This document shows, piece after piece, positions 44,208 through 52,877 of a DNA stretch of 64,000 bases. The notes below the pieces were generated by a model. That model saw only the letters and a program-made list of their open reading frames with translations. It had not been told where the DNA came from and did no database searches. This DNA is from Paeniglutamicibacter gangotriensis Lz1y (lineage in GTDB: Bacteria; Actinomycetota; Actinomycetes; Actinomycetales; Micrococcaceae), in assembly GCF_000348945.1 (NCBI RefSeq), contig NZ_AOCK01000001.1:496001-560000 (forward strand), written 5' to 3'. The position numbers and the translations under genes were made by a program. How positions within the stretch are numbered: position 1 is the stretch's first letter; the number at the start of each line of letters is the position of its first letter.

Positions 44208-44969
44208 CTAGATGAACTGGCGGCCACCGTCGACGACGAGCGTCTGACCGGTGATGAACGATGAGTCGGGGCCGGCAAGGAAAAGCGCGGCACCGACGAT
44301 GTCTTCTGGTTGGCTGGCCCGTTTGAGTGCGCCGCGGTCGACCCCGTAGCTTTCGGCGTTTTCCATCAGCCCGAAGCTGGCCTCGGTGAGGGTGAAGCCC
44401 GGAGCGATGGTGTTGACAGTGATGTCTCGTCGGCCCAATTCCTTGGCCATAACCCGGGACAAGGCAATGACACCGCCCTTGGAAGCGACGTAGTGGGCCC
44501 ACTGCTCGGAGCCGGAATAGACGGTGGCGGAGGCCAAGTTGATGATCCGCGAGCCGGCGCCCAGATGGGGACTCAGGGCTCTGGCCATCAGCCACGGACC
44601 CTTGAGATTCACGGCCATCACCCTGTCCCACTCGTCGGTATCGATATCTTCGAAGGGGGAGCGGGTGACGGTGGCGTAGATGGCCGCGTTGTTGATCAGG
44701 ACTTGGATGTGCCCGCCGGCAAATCCCGCGACTTCGGCGGCGAGGGCCTCGGTGGAGGCGCGGCTGGTGACATCGACGGTGAAGCCTGCGGCGGTGCCGC
44801 CGGCGGCCTGGACCAGCTCAACGGTGGTGGCAGTGCCTGCCGGATCGATATCCGCCGCGGCGATCCGGTAGCCGCGCTTGGCGAAGCCCAGGGCAAAGGC
44901 CCTGCCGAGTCCTCCTGCGGCGCCGGTGATAAGCACCGTGCCGGGGGCGGTGGGTGATTCGGTGTTCAT
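44208..44969 (-). CDS. creG: Short-chain dehydrogenase (benzylic alcohol dehydrogenase of the pathway)
   Basis: A 253-residue SDR with cofactor motif TGAAGGLGRAF, NNAA, catalytic Ser in LASATVYSG and YVASK (Tyr-x3-Lys). Acidic residues after beta-2 (AAADIDPAG) favour NAD. In the cluster it should oxidise 4-hydroxybenzyl alcohol to the aldehyde. The start at 44969 gives the standard SDR length; the longer open frame to 45338 lies in the preceding gene. Assigned creG by position; the exact letter is uncertain. Confidence 0.8.
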   Translation of the reverse strand: MNTESPTAPGTVLITGAAGGLGRAFALGFAKRGYRIAAADIDPAGTATTVELVQAAGGTAAGFTVDVTSRASTEALAAEVAGFAGGHIQVLINNAAIYATVTRSPFEDIDTDEWDRVMAVNLKGPWLMARALSPHLGAGSRIINLASATVYSGSEQWAHYVASKGGVIALSRVMAKELGRRDITVNTIAPGFTLTEASFGLMENAESYGVDRGALKRASQPEDIVGAALFLAGPDSSFITGQTLVVDGGRQFI

Positions 44970-45097
44970 GTGCTGTACCTGGGGGCCTTTCACGGGGACG
45001 GATGCCGGGGTGGAAAATCTGCTGGGGTGGTGGGCGGGGCCTTGGGGTGCCCCGCCCGCCTGTGGATGCCAGGGTCTGCTCTTGGGGGCGAGCAGTC

Positions 45098-46963
45098 TTA
45101 GGCGTGCGTGTGGGAGTGCGCGCCGGGTCCGGAGACCACCGGTGACTCCTCCAGGATTTCGACGGTGCCCTTGGTGCCATCCACGCGCAGCATCTGGCCG
45201 GTGCGGATGGTGGTGGAGGCGCTTCCGGTTCCGGTGACGGCCGGCAGCCCGTACTCGCGGCAAACGATCGCCGCGTGGCTCATCATCCCGCCGATGTCGG
45301 TGACGGTCGCCTTGATCTTGCCGAAGATCGGGCCCCAACTGGGTGCGGTGATCGGTGCGACGAGGATTTCCCCCGGCTGCACCTCGGAGAGGTCATCGGC
45401 GTGCATGACGACCCGGGCCGGGCCCTCGACCCGGCCGGGGGAGGCCGCCATGCCCTTGAGCACACCGGTTTCGCCCTCCTCGTCCCCGCCCAGCCACTGC
45501 TGGACCTGCTCGGTGGTGATGCCCCACAGCATCCGGGTGAACGGCTCGGTGATGATCTCCGGCGGGGTGTTCAGGGCCGGGGCCGGGCGGGCGGTCTTCA
45601 GCGCATCGACGATGCCGCGGCGGCGTTCGATCTCCTTCGGCCACACGACGTTGCCGATCGGGTCTCCGGCGCCGATGCCCCAGGAAGTGACGAGGTCAAA
45701 GAGCACGTCGCGGACCTCGTTGCGGCCCAGGTAGAGCATGTCCTCGGGTTCGTTCCACAGGCCCTGGGCATGGAGCATGCGGCTCAGTTCGCGGACCTTG
45801 CGCCAGAACACGCCCATGGTCCAGTGCTCGATGTAGAAGTTGTGGTTTTCCACGTACGGGTAGGCGGTGGCGGCCAGGGTGCGCTTGGCATCGAAGACCT
45901 CGCGGATTTCCGGATCCAGCAGTTCCCGGTATTCGGAGACGATGCGGTCCTTCTCCTCGATCAGCTTCGCCGTGGGGCGCATGATGTTCGCACCGTCCTG
46001 CAACCGGCGGATGTAGTCGGCGATGAAGCCCAGCGGGATCTCCTGGTGCTCGATCCAGTACTTGTCGTGCCCGTAGAAGCCGTTGCCGATCGTGAAGTTG
46101 AACCAGGGGTCCTTGGCTTCTTCCCAGCGGGCCAACCAGGTTTCCCCGCCCTGTGAGGCGGCAATGGTCGCCAAGGTGGCGGCTGGGTCATCGGTGTTGG
46201 AGAACGAGTCGGTGATTTCCAGTTCCACGGCCAGCTTGGCCAGGTCCTTGAGTTCATCATCGGGGCGGAAAAGTTCCATGTCCACGCCCTGGACCATGGT
46301 GGCGATCGACTGGTCGGGCATGTTCGGGAAGACTTCCTTGCAGAAGTTGAAGAAATCCAGGTAGGCAATGTAACCCAGGTTCAGGAACTCAAAGTGGTAC
46401 TGCCAATTCTGGTAACAGAGCTGGATCAGCCGGTCGTAGTTCTCCAGCAGCACCTCCGAACCATCCTTGGCCTTGCCGGAGAGAATGTCTTCCATCGGCA
46501 CCATCTCGGGCAGGGCCTCGAAGCTGAGAGCCTCCATATCGCTGATGGTGCCCTTGACCTTCACGTGCCACTGCTCCAGTAGGGTTTCCCAGTTGGCGAA
46601 GTAGTGTCCGATGCGGGCCTCGAATTCCGGGACACGGGCGGCGATCTGTTCTTCCGGCACGGGCAGGGGGGACATATAGAGGTAGCCGAGGTGGATGCGG
46701 AAGTCGATGCCGTTGGCGTTGGGGATCATCAGGTGGCGGGCGTTGTACTGGCCCAGGCACTTGACGGCGAATTCCCCGCCGATGGTTTCAAAGGGCTTGA
46801 AGACGGTGGGCCAGTGCTGCGAGTCGCAGAACCAGAACTTCTCGTCTTCCTCGGCCTTCAGTGCGTCCTGGAAGACCAGGTAGTACGGGTAGAGCTCCTC
46901 CCAGCCTTCGGCGCCCGGAGGGACTTGGAGATCGGAGGGCTTGGGAAAGGATTTCATGCTCAT
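45098..46963 (-). CDS. creH: Aryl phosphate synthase subunit with phosphohistidine domain (CreH-like)
   Basis: A 621-residue PEP-utilising-enzyme-family protein. The C-terminal swivelling domain holds the phosphorylated histidine in GGMMSHAAIVCREYGLPAV (His near residue 562). The N-terminal 450 residues are the specific acceptor region, rich in aromatic residues (WQYHFEFLNLGYIAYLDFFN). Size and split organisation match the large subunit of phenylphosphate synthase and 4-methylbenzyl phosphate synthase CreH. With the ATP-grasp subunit it would phosphorylate the phenolic hydroxyl of 4-cresol using ATP. A His-rich tail (AHSHTHA) ends the protein. Confidence 0.85.
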   Translation of the reverse strand: MSMKSFPKPSDLQVPPGAEGWEELYPYYLVFQDALKAEEDEKFWFCDSQHWPTVFKPFETIGGEFAVKCLGQYNARHLMIPNANGIDFRIHLGYLYMSPLPVPEEQIAARVPEFEARIGHYFANWETLLEQWHVKVKGTISDMEALSFEALPEMVPMEDILSGKAKDGSEVLLENYDRLIQLCYQNWQYHFEFLNLGYIAYLDFFNFCKEVFPNMPDQSIATMVQGVDMELFRPDDELKDLAKLAVELEITDSFSNTDDPAATLATIAASQGGETWLARWEEAKDPWFNFTIGNGFYGHDKYWIEHQEIPLGFIADYIRRLQDGANIMRPTAKLIEEKDRIVSEYRELLDPEIREVFDAKRTLAATAYPYVENHNFYIEHWTMGVFWRKVRELSRMLHAQGLWNEPEDMLYLGRNEVRDVLFDLVTSWGIGAGDPIGNVVWPKEIERRRGIVDALKTARPAPALNTPPEIITEPFTRMLWGITTEQVQQWLGGDEEGETGVLKGMAASPGRVEGPARVVMHADDLSEVQPGEILVAPITAPSWGPIFGKIKATVTDIGGMMSHAAIVCREYGLPAVTGTGSASTTIRTGQMLRVDGTKGTVEILEESPVVSGPGAHSHTHA

Positions 46964-47033
46964 GGTGGTGGATGCCTTTCAAAAGTTGCTGTTGCGGAGT
47001 CGTCGAAGAAGCGACGAACGAGTGTGCGGAACG

Positions 47034-48128
47034 TCAGGAAGCGGAATTCATCAGCGAAGCGGTGATTGAGGGAATGTTGAAGCCCGCGCCCAGGCCGAGG
47101 GAGGAGGCGTAGCCGCCACCCGTGGGCTTGGCGGTGGTCTTGGAAGAGTGCACCGTCTCGGGGCGGGACTGAAGCAGAAGCAGGTTATCGCCTTCCGGCA
47201 AATCCGCATCCAGGGCCCACTCAATGTCTTGCGGGCAGCCGTAGTGTTTCTCGGCGCGTTTGGCCAGCTGGGCGACCAAGGCCAAATCGACGTCTGACAG
47301 GCAGCGCACCGCTCGACGCTCCTCACTGACTTCGACCTCCACCAAGGAGTTGGTGGCGGTATCCGGGATCAGCTCGGCATGCTTGGCACCGATGTGCTCG
47401 GTGATGATCGCCAGGGTGACCTTGTCCAGCTGGATGTTATCCGGGGTGACAGTCCCGGAGACGACCATTTCCCCGACACCGTAGGAGGCATCGATGGTGA
47501 TCTTGGAACGGTCCCCGTTGGTTGGATCCAGGGTCATGGCCACGCCGGAAGCGGAGGAATTGACCATTTTTTGCACGACCACGGCCATGGACAGGCCCTC
47601 GTCGGGGATGTTGTTCTTCAGCCGGTACAAGATGGCCCGCGAGGTGTAGAGCGAGGCCCAGCACTGGCGGATGTGTTCGGTGACCGAGGCGTAGCCGTTG
47701 AGCCAGAGATAGGTGTCCTGCTGCCCGGCAAACGAGGCATCGGGCAGGTCCTCGGCGGTGGCCGAGGAACGTACGGCCAACGGGACCTCTGCTGTGAAGC
47801 CCTCCTGCAGGGTGGTGTAGGCATCCTTCGTGACTTCACGCAGGGCTGCGGGCACCGGGCGTTGGGTGATCATCAAGCGGATCGTGGCGCTGGCGGCGTC
47901 GAGGGCCTTGACGTCCTCGGGATCGAGGCCCGCCAGCAGGGCGTTGATCTCTGCGGTGATGCCACCTTCCATGAAGGCGTCAAATGCGGCGGTGGTGACG
48001 ACAAAACCGGGAGGCACCGGCATTCCGGCGGAGGTCATGGTCACCAGCGAGGCACCTTTGCCACCGAGGTTTTCCAGTTTTGGTTCGGCGCCGCCGTCGA
48101 AGAATTCGATGAAGTCGTTGTTGCTCAT
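47034..48128 (-). CDS. creI: Aryl phosphate synthase ATP-grasp subunit (CreI-like)
   Basis: A 364-residue protein consisting of the PEP/pyruvate-binding (PPDK N-terminal) ATP-grasp domain only. Motifs: LGGKGASLVTM, VRSSATAEDLPDASFAGQQD near residues 119-138, and LLLLQSRPETV near the end. It lacks the phosphohistidine domain, which is supplied by the next gene, 70 bp downstream. It overlaps the P450 stop (ATGA). Full PEP synthases fuse these parts; the split form is typical of phenol-phosphorylating enzymes. Confidence 0.86.
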   Translation of the reverse strand: MSNNDFIEFFDGGAEPKLENLGGKGASLVTMTSAGMPVPPGFVVTTAAFDAFMEGGITAEINALLAGLDPEDVKALDAASATIRLMITQRPVPAALREVTKDAYTTLQEGFTAEVPLAVRSSATAEDLPDASFAGQQDTYLWLNGYASVTEHIRQCWASLYTSRAILYRLKNNIPDEGLSMAVVVQKMVNSSASGVAMTLDPTNGDRSKITIDASYGVGEMVVSGTVTPDNIQLDKVTLAIITEHIGAKHAELIPDTATNSLVEVEVSEERRAVRCLSDVDLALVAQLAKRAEKHYGCPQDIEWALDADLPEGDNLLLLQSRPETVHSSKTTAKPTGGGYASSLGLGAGFNIPSITASLMNSAS

Positions 48129-49411
48129 GCCTGGGATTCCTTCCAGCTCACGTTGACGTATTCGGGGACGCGGAAAGAGATGTTCTTGCGGAACGTGATG
48201 TCTTCCCCGTCAATCAGTTCAAGGCCCGGGATTCTGGAGCTCAGTTCCTCCAGGGCGATCTTGGCCTGCAGTTTGGCGAGCATGTTGCCCAGGCAGTAGT
48301 GGATGCCGAAGCCAAACGAGAGATGTTCGCGGGCGTTGGTCCGGGTGATGTCGAAGGCCTCGGGGTTCTCGAAGCGGTCTCCATCGCGGTTGGCGGCGCC
48401 CATCAACAGCAAAAGCTCTGCACCTTCGGGGATTTTGACCCCGGCAACCTCGGTGTCCTTCAGCGCCTTGCGGCGCCAGCCGACAATCGATCCTGCGTAA
48501 CGCAGCACCTCGTCGATGGCCGCCGAGATGGACTTGGGGTTTTCGACAATCTGGTCCCAGGCTTCGCGGTGGGCCAACAGGACGCGGACGCAATTGGATA
48601 TCAGCGTGGTGGTGGTTTCGTGCCCGGCGAAAAGCAGAGAGTAGAGCAGCGACGCGATCTCGTGGTCGGTGATTTCCGCGCCCTCGGTTTGGGCCTTGAC
48701 CAGGTCCGCGGTGAGGTTGTCCCCACCGTGTTTGTGGGCGTGGGCCACCAAGCGCAGGCATTCGGCCCAGTACTCAACGAGATTGTGGGCGTGCGGGATC
48801 TGTTCCTCATCGCTCAAATCGCCCCAGGTCATGGCCGCACGCGAATCGCTCCAGCGCTTGTAGGTATCTACCTGGGTGACATCGGCTCCGATGAGGGTGA
48901 GGATGGTGATGGTCGGGATGGCGTAGGCCAGATCCTTGACGATGTCCCCTTCAGCAGACTCACGGGCCAGCATGGCTTCGATCGAGGTCACGACGTTTGC
49001 GCGGATGGAGGGTTCAAGGGCCTTGAAGCGGCGTGGAGTGAAGGCTTTCTGCGCGATGGCCCGGATACGGGTGTGTTCCGGCGGGCGGCGGGCCGAAAGG
49101 CCGGAATAGGTGGTGAAGCCGCCGTCGTTCATGATCTGGGTGGCCTGCGGGCCGCGCTTGCGCACCGGGGCCTGGGCATTCTCTGAGGAGAAAGTCTCCC
49201 AGTCCTCGAATACCGCCTTGACGTCGTCGTAGCGGGTGACGACGTAGAGTCCGACGCGTTCGTCGAACATCACGGGTTGTTCGTCGCGGAGGTTCGAGTA
49301 GGAGGGAAACGGGTTTTCCATGGTGAACGGTTCATAACCGTGGTGGTCGGCAGGTGCCGTGGCACCGTGCCCCATGGGGCAAACCCCTGCTGCAACGTCG
49401 CTGCTGGACAT
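48125..49411 (-). CDS. creJ: Class I cytochrome P450 (CreJ-like aryl phosphate methyl hydroxylase)
   Basis: A 428-residue soluble bacterial P450. Visible are the I-helix oxygen-activation motif AGHETTTT (about residues 262-269), the K-helix EVLRYAG (ExxR), and the haem loop HLSFGFGIHYCLGNMLA with the ligand cysteine near residue 375. AAGGAG sits 9 bases before the ATG. It heads the operon; the P450 in the known pathway oxidises the methyl of 4-methylphenyl phosphate stepwise to the carboxylate. Ferredoxin and reductase for it are in the same operon. Confidence 0.87.
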   Translation of the reverse strand: MSSSDVAAGVCPMGHGATAPADHHGYEPFTMENPFPSYSNLRDEQPVMFDERVGLYVVTRYDDVKAVFEDWETFSSENAQAPVRKRGPQATQIMNDGGFTTYSGLSARRPPEHTRIRAIAQKAFTPRRFKALEPSIRANVVTSIEAMLARESAEGDIVKDLAYAIPTITILTLIGADVTQVDTYKRWSDSRAAMTWGDLSDEEQIPHAHNLVEYWAECLRLVAHAHKHGGDNLTADLVKAQTEGAEITDHEIASLLYSLLFAGHETTTTLISNCVRVLLAHREAWDQIVENPKSISAAIDEVLRYAGSIVGWRRKALKDTEVAGVKIPEGAELLLLMGAANRDGDRFENPEAFDITRTNAREHLSFGFGIHYCLGNMLAKLQAKIALEELSSRIPGLELIDGEDITFRKNISFRVPEYVNVSWKESQA

Positions 49412-49547
49412 GGAACGGACTCCTTGAGGAAAGAAGGTCGGGTAGTCGCTGCCGGTTTGTGGCCTGCGCTACATTCATTGCCTCAAGTGTTACCCATGAC
49501 ACATCGAATGGGTGTGGATCATTTCTCACTCAGTGGAAACTGTTTCA
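49412..49547 (-). promoter_or_regulatory. Promoter region of the cre-like operon
   Basis: The 136 bp between the IclR gene and the P450 start. It holds the 11-bp palindrome GAAACTGTTTC (49536-49546) next to the IclR stop, a possible regulator site. No terminator hairpin was seen, so readthrough from the regulator gene is possible. Confidence 0.4.
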
Positions 49548-50387
49548 TTACTCGCTATGGGGTGGCTGAAGAAGCTCGCCCGATGTGAGACTTCCCAGCA
49601 GGGTTTCGAGTGGGATATGCGCGGTCGACGCCTCGATCCGCTGGGAGATTCCTTGCAGCACGGGAAGATGCCGGAGCATGGCGCCAGCGTTGGTCGATGC
49701 CACGACCAGACCGATCGAGCAGCCAATGCGTCCGGTGTGAAAGACCGGGACGGCAATCGAGCACGCCCCAAGGATGACCTCCTCCTGGGTTGCGGCATAC
49801 CCTCGGGCCCTCACCTGGGCCAGCTCGGTGCGTAACCGGCCCGGATTGACATGGGTGTGTCCGGTGATCGGCGCCAAGGGCTGGCTCAGGTAGGCATCGG
49901 TGACCCAGTCTTCCGAATAGGCAAGGATCACTTTGCCCACCGCCGTGGCGTGCAGCGGCAACCGGCCGCCGACCCGTGAGGCACGCGGAACCCTCTTGGA
50001 GCCATACACCCTGTCGATGTACAGGGCCATATTTCCGTCGCGCACGGCCAGCTGGCTGGTTTCCCCGGTCAGTGAGAACAGGTCCTGGACGAAGGGGCGC
50101 GCGGTGTCACGCAGTTGGCGCCCGGCATTCTGGGCGATGGCCCACAACCGCAACCCCAGTTGGACCCCACCGGTCGACCCTCGGCTGAGCATGCCCCATT
50201 CGATCAGCTCATTCACCAATCGATGTGTGGTGCTCAGTGGTACGCCAGAGGCCTCGGAAATCTCGGTCAGGCTCAAGGCCCGACGCGAGGTCTCGAACAC
50301 TTCCATGATCGCAAGGACCTTGGACGTCACGGTGCTTCCCGGCACCCGGTTCCCGCCGGCCATCAGCTCACTCCTCTTGCGTCCCAT
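49548..50387 (-). CDS. IclR-family regulator of the cre-like operon
   Basis: A 279-residue IclR-type regulator. Winged helix: SLTEISEASGVPLSTTHRLV; effector domain with RLPLHATAVGKVILAYSEDW and EEVILGACSIAVPVF. RBS GAGGTG precedes the ATG. It is directly upstream of the P450 gene in the same direction, so it most likely controls the aryl phosphate pathway, with the phenol or an aromatic product as effector (inference). Confidence 0.86.
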   Translation of the reverse strand: MGRKRSELMAGGNRVPGSTVTSKVLAIMEVFETSRRALSLTEISEASGVPLSTTHRLVNELIEWGMLSRGSTGGVQLGLRLWAIAQNAGRQLRDTARPFVQDLFSLTGETSQLAVRDGNMALYIDRVYGSKRVPRASRVGGRLPLHATAVGKVILAYSEDWVTDAYLSQPLAPITGHTHVNPGRLRTELAQVRARGYAATQEEVILGACSIAVPVFHTGRIGCSIGLVVASTNAGAMLRHLPVLQGISQRIEASTAHIPLETLLGSLTSGELLQPPHSE

Positions 50388-50469
50388 GCGTGCACCTCGG
50401 GTGCACAGCTTGAGTCTAACGGCGTGCGCTGGGGGCGGGTCTAGGGGAGACGGAAGAACGGGCGGGGTA

Positions 50470-51219
50470 TCAGGAACCCTTCTGCAGTTCCTGACTTCGC
50501 GGCCAGAGGTTGGCCTGTTCCAGGGCGATCAGCCCGTTTGCCATGGTGGTTGCCTCGGGTGTGAAAAGTTTGCCCACCACCCGGGATGCGCACAGTCGCA
50601 GGGCCTGGCCGCGATGCAGCCCGAACCAGTCCATGATGGTGTCCAGCCCGTGCGGGGTTAGACGCCAGAGCTTGTCTGCGTCCTTGACGATCTCATCGTC
50701 GGGGTTCAGTGCGTGGGTGCGCGAGTCATGGCCGTCGATGATCGCCGCTACCTTCTCGATCACCAGCGAATCCACGCCCAAGGATTCAAGGATCTCGGTG
50801 GCCAGCCGGGCACCTTCCTTTTCATGCAGCAGCACCAGATCGGGTCGACCGCCGCCGGGGGCGATTGCCGAGAGGACCAGTCCTGGCTCGACCTGTGACC
50901 ACCCAATGTCGTGCAGCATCATGGCCGGCAGGACCACATCTGGGTCTGCCTGCTCTCGTTCATCGAGCAACGCGGCAGCCAACGCCACGGCGTAGAGCGT
51001 ATGCGAGTCGTTGTCGCGCACTGCCAACAGGCCTCGTGCCCGAGCCCAGATTTCGCCGAGCAACGGATAGATCTCGAAAAGATCGGGACGGGGCAACGGG
51101 ATGTGGTCGGAGGTATCGAATCCGAAATGGTTTGCCAGCGGGGCCAATTTGATCATGGGCACATGCTTGCACCTGTGTGCTCGTTCCCCAAGCAATTTCT
51201 CCCGGGCAGTGGAATCCAC
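50470..51219 (-). CDS. Second HD-domain phosphohydrolase, paralogue of the pathway enzyme
   Basis: A 249-residue HD-superfamily protein that shares with the enzyme at 41814 the segments MMLHDIGWSQVE (LLHDTGWAHVD), LHEKEGARLATEIL, IIDGHDSR and KDADKLWR. It therefore has the full set of metal ligands. It lies 82 bp upstream of the IclR gene in the same direction. The start is uncertain: GTG at 51219 gives the longest frame, while ATG at 51156 (MIKLAPLANHFG) would be closer to the family length. It may hydrolyse a second aryl phosphate or broaden the pathway's substrate range. Confidence 0.78.
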   Translation of the reverse strand: MDSTAREKLLGERAHRCKHVPMIKLAPLANHFGFDTSDHIPLPRPDLFEIYPLLGEIWARARGLLAVRDNDSHTLYAVALAAALLDEREQADPDVVLPAMMLHDIGWSQVEPGLVLSAIAPGGGRPDLVLLHEKEGARLATEILESLGVDSLVIEKVAAIIDGHDSRTHALNPDDEIVKDADKLWRLTPHGLDTIMDWFGLHRGQALRLCASRVVGKLFTPEATTMANGLIALEQANLWPRSQELQKGS

Positions 51220-51285
51220 GTTGGTCCAGCGTGCGGGCGATCCCCGGCATTCAGCCCGTGAAATTCCCGTTTGCAGGTCCGTAAC

Positions 51286-51380
51286 TTAAATGAGTGAGCA
51301 CCGGTCGGGAGATCCTTGGGGGAAATCTTCCGGCCGGTGCGTTCATCACTCGCACCTTCATGAGGTAGTACCTACTCTAG
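51286..51380 (+). repeat. Dispersed hairpin repeat, copy 3 (diverged)
   Basis: Shares GAGCACCGG and the nearly identical right part CATCACTCGCACCTTCATGA with copies 1 and 2, but the middle has changed. The hairpin is kept: 51298-51313 pairs with 51325-51340 over 16 positions including two G-U type pairs. It lies at the 3' side of the leftward MFS gene, as copy 1 does. Confidence 0.8.
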
Positions 51381-51442
51381 GGAAGCCTTCTGTGCTTCCG
51401 GTATGCGCAGGCATCACGTTCTATGTGATTGTCGGGTGGGCG

Positions 51443-52720
51443 TCAGGAATGTGAAAAATGCATGCTTCCGCGCCGCCCGACCAGGACCACGGACAAGATG
51501 ATGCCCAAGGCGGCGAAGGCACAGGTCATCCACCACGTGGAAGACCACCCGCCGGTGGTCATGGCCAGCCAAGCCACGATCATCGGTCCGGTGAAGTTCC
51601 CAATGTTGTAGATCTGCTGCATGAGTCCCATGGCCGCGGGGGCAGAGCCTCCCTCGGGTGCCAGATCCACGGCCATCCGTGTCATCGTCGCCGGGATCAT
51701 CGCACCGGAGAAGGAAAAGAACCCGACGCAGGCTACCTGCCAGACGAGGCCACCGGGAATGGAAGACCAGTCGACGGCGAAGGTGAGCAGGCTGGCTCCT
51801 CCCATCAAAATGAACGACAGGAACAACAGCACCCGTGCCGGGGCACCACGTTGCAGCAAGATACCGGTGATGATCGCGCCGACTCCGTTGAGTCCGCCGA
51901 CGATGGCGGAGAGGATTCCGGCGTGCGTGCCGCTCAGGCCGCTTTCCCCGTATACCGTGGGCAGGAAACCCACCACTGCCATCCATTGCACGGTGTAGCA
52001 GCCGAACACCAGTCCGGCGATCCACACTTTGGGCGAACGAGCGGTGATGCCGATGCGCCCGGCGGCTGCCTTGGCCCCGCCGGCACCCGCGGGTTGGTCC
52101 TGGGGGACCATCCGCAACACCAATGGGATCGGAACCAGCGTCACTGCGGCCATGACCCACCACCACAGCTGCCAGGTGCCGATCTGCAGGAAGTAGGCGC
52201 TGGCGATCAACCCGATGAATGTCGCCGTCCCTTGATAGGCACTCCAGCAGCCCACTGCCATGTTGACGCGGCGAAACGGTGCGTGGCGGCGGATCAGGCC
52301 GGGGCCCACCACCGTGGCGACAATAAAACCGATACCTTCGATGGCGCGGGAGGCTAGCAGCGTGTCCGCACCGATCGACAGGCCTCCCAGCACCGAACCC
52401 ATGCTGAGGAAGACCAAACCCAACAGCAGTGTGCGGCGTTCGCCGATGTTTTCGGCCAGCAAGGACACCGCCAGGCCGCCGAGCATGCCGGCCACCTGCA
52501 CGATGCCAAGCAGTACTCCCGCGGTCAGCAGGGACAATCCCAGATCCTCTTGGATCAAGGGAAGAGCTGCGGGCAACTTCCAGATATGCAGGGCTGCGGT
52601 GATGCCGGCAATCACCACGACAATCCAGGCTGCATCGCCGCTGGAAGCGCGTTGGAGGTTAGGGCGGGTGACGGTCAAGGTAGAAGGTCCTTCGATGGGC
52701 AATAGAACGGATTCTTCCAT
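51443..52720 (-). CDS. MFS transporter (CynX/NarK-like)
   Basis: A permease of about 425 residues with 12 membrane segments, opening AAWIVVVIAGITAALHIWKL and with a TM2-3 loop AENIGERRTLLLG. It resembles the cyanate/nitrate-nitrite or general anion group of MFS rather than the drug exporters. The start at 52720 is chosen by family length; no strong ribosome binding site is seen, and the frame is open upstream. It follows the aryl phosphate gene cluster in the same direction but is 5' of it by 220 bp and a repeat, so a role in that pathway is possible, not shown. Confidence 0.75.
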   Translation of the reverse strand: MEESVLLPIEGPSTLTVTRPNLQRASSGDAAWIVVVIAGITAALHIWKLPAALPLIQEDLGLSLLTAGVLLGIVQVAGMLGGLAVSLLAENIGERRTLLLGLVFLSMGSVLGGLSIGADTLLASRAIEGIGFIVATVVGPGLIRRHAPFRRVNMAVGCWSAYQGTATFIGLIASAYFLQIGTWQLWWWVMAAVTLVPIPLVLRMVPQDQPAGAGGAKAAAGRIGITARSPKVWIAGLVFGCYTVQWMAVVGFLPTVYGESGLSGTHAGILSAIVGGLNGVGAIITGILLQRGAPARVLLFLSFILMGGASLLTFAVDWSSIPGGLVWQVACVGFFSFSGAMIPATMTRMAVDLAPEGGSAPAAMGLMQQIYNIGNFTGPMIVAWLAMTTGGWSSTWWMTCAFAALGIILSVVLVGRRGSMHFSHS

Positions 52721-52877
52721 GTCGGTGAGCTGGAACACGAAGATATGTCGCTGTGGGAGAGATGCGGTGGAAGCCTGTTGTGTCGTGCAGACGTGTCGGG
52801 TTCCTTCAAGACCGCAGGCCCCCTGCGGCGTTGAATGAAGATCCAGCAAAACATCCAGCAACGAAGGGTGCACGATC

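Noticed and set aside
45098-48128. Phenylphosphate synthase of anaerobic phenol carboxylation
   Set aside because: The subunits have the right sizes, but no phenylphosphate carboxylase genes are nearby, whereas a P450 system, an HD phosphohydrolase and dehydrogenases are, which fits the aerobic 4-cresol route.
45098-48128. A broken phosphoenolpyruvate synthase split by mutation
   Set aside because: Each half has its own start and ribosome binding site, and the large subunit has a long acceptor domain that PEP synthase lacks.
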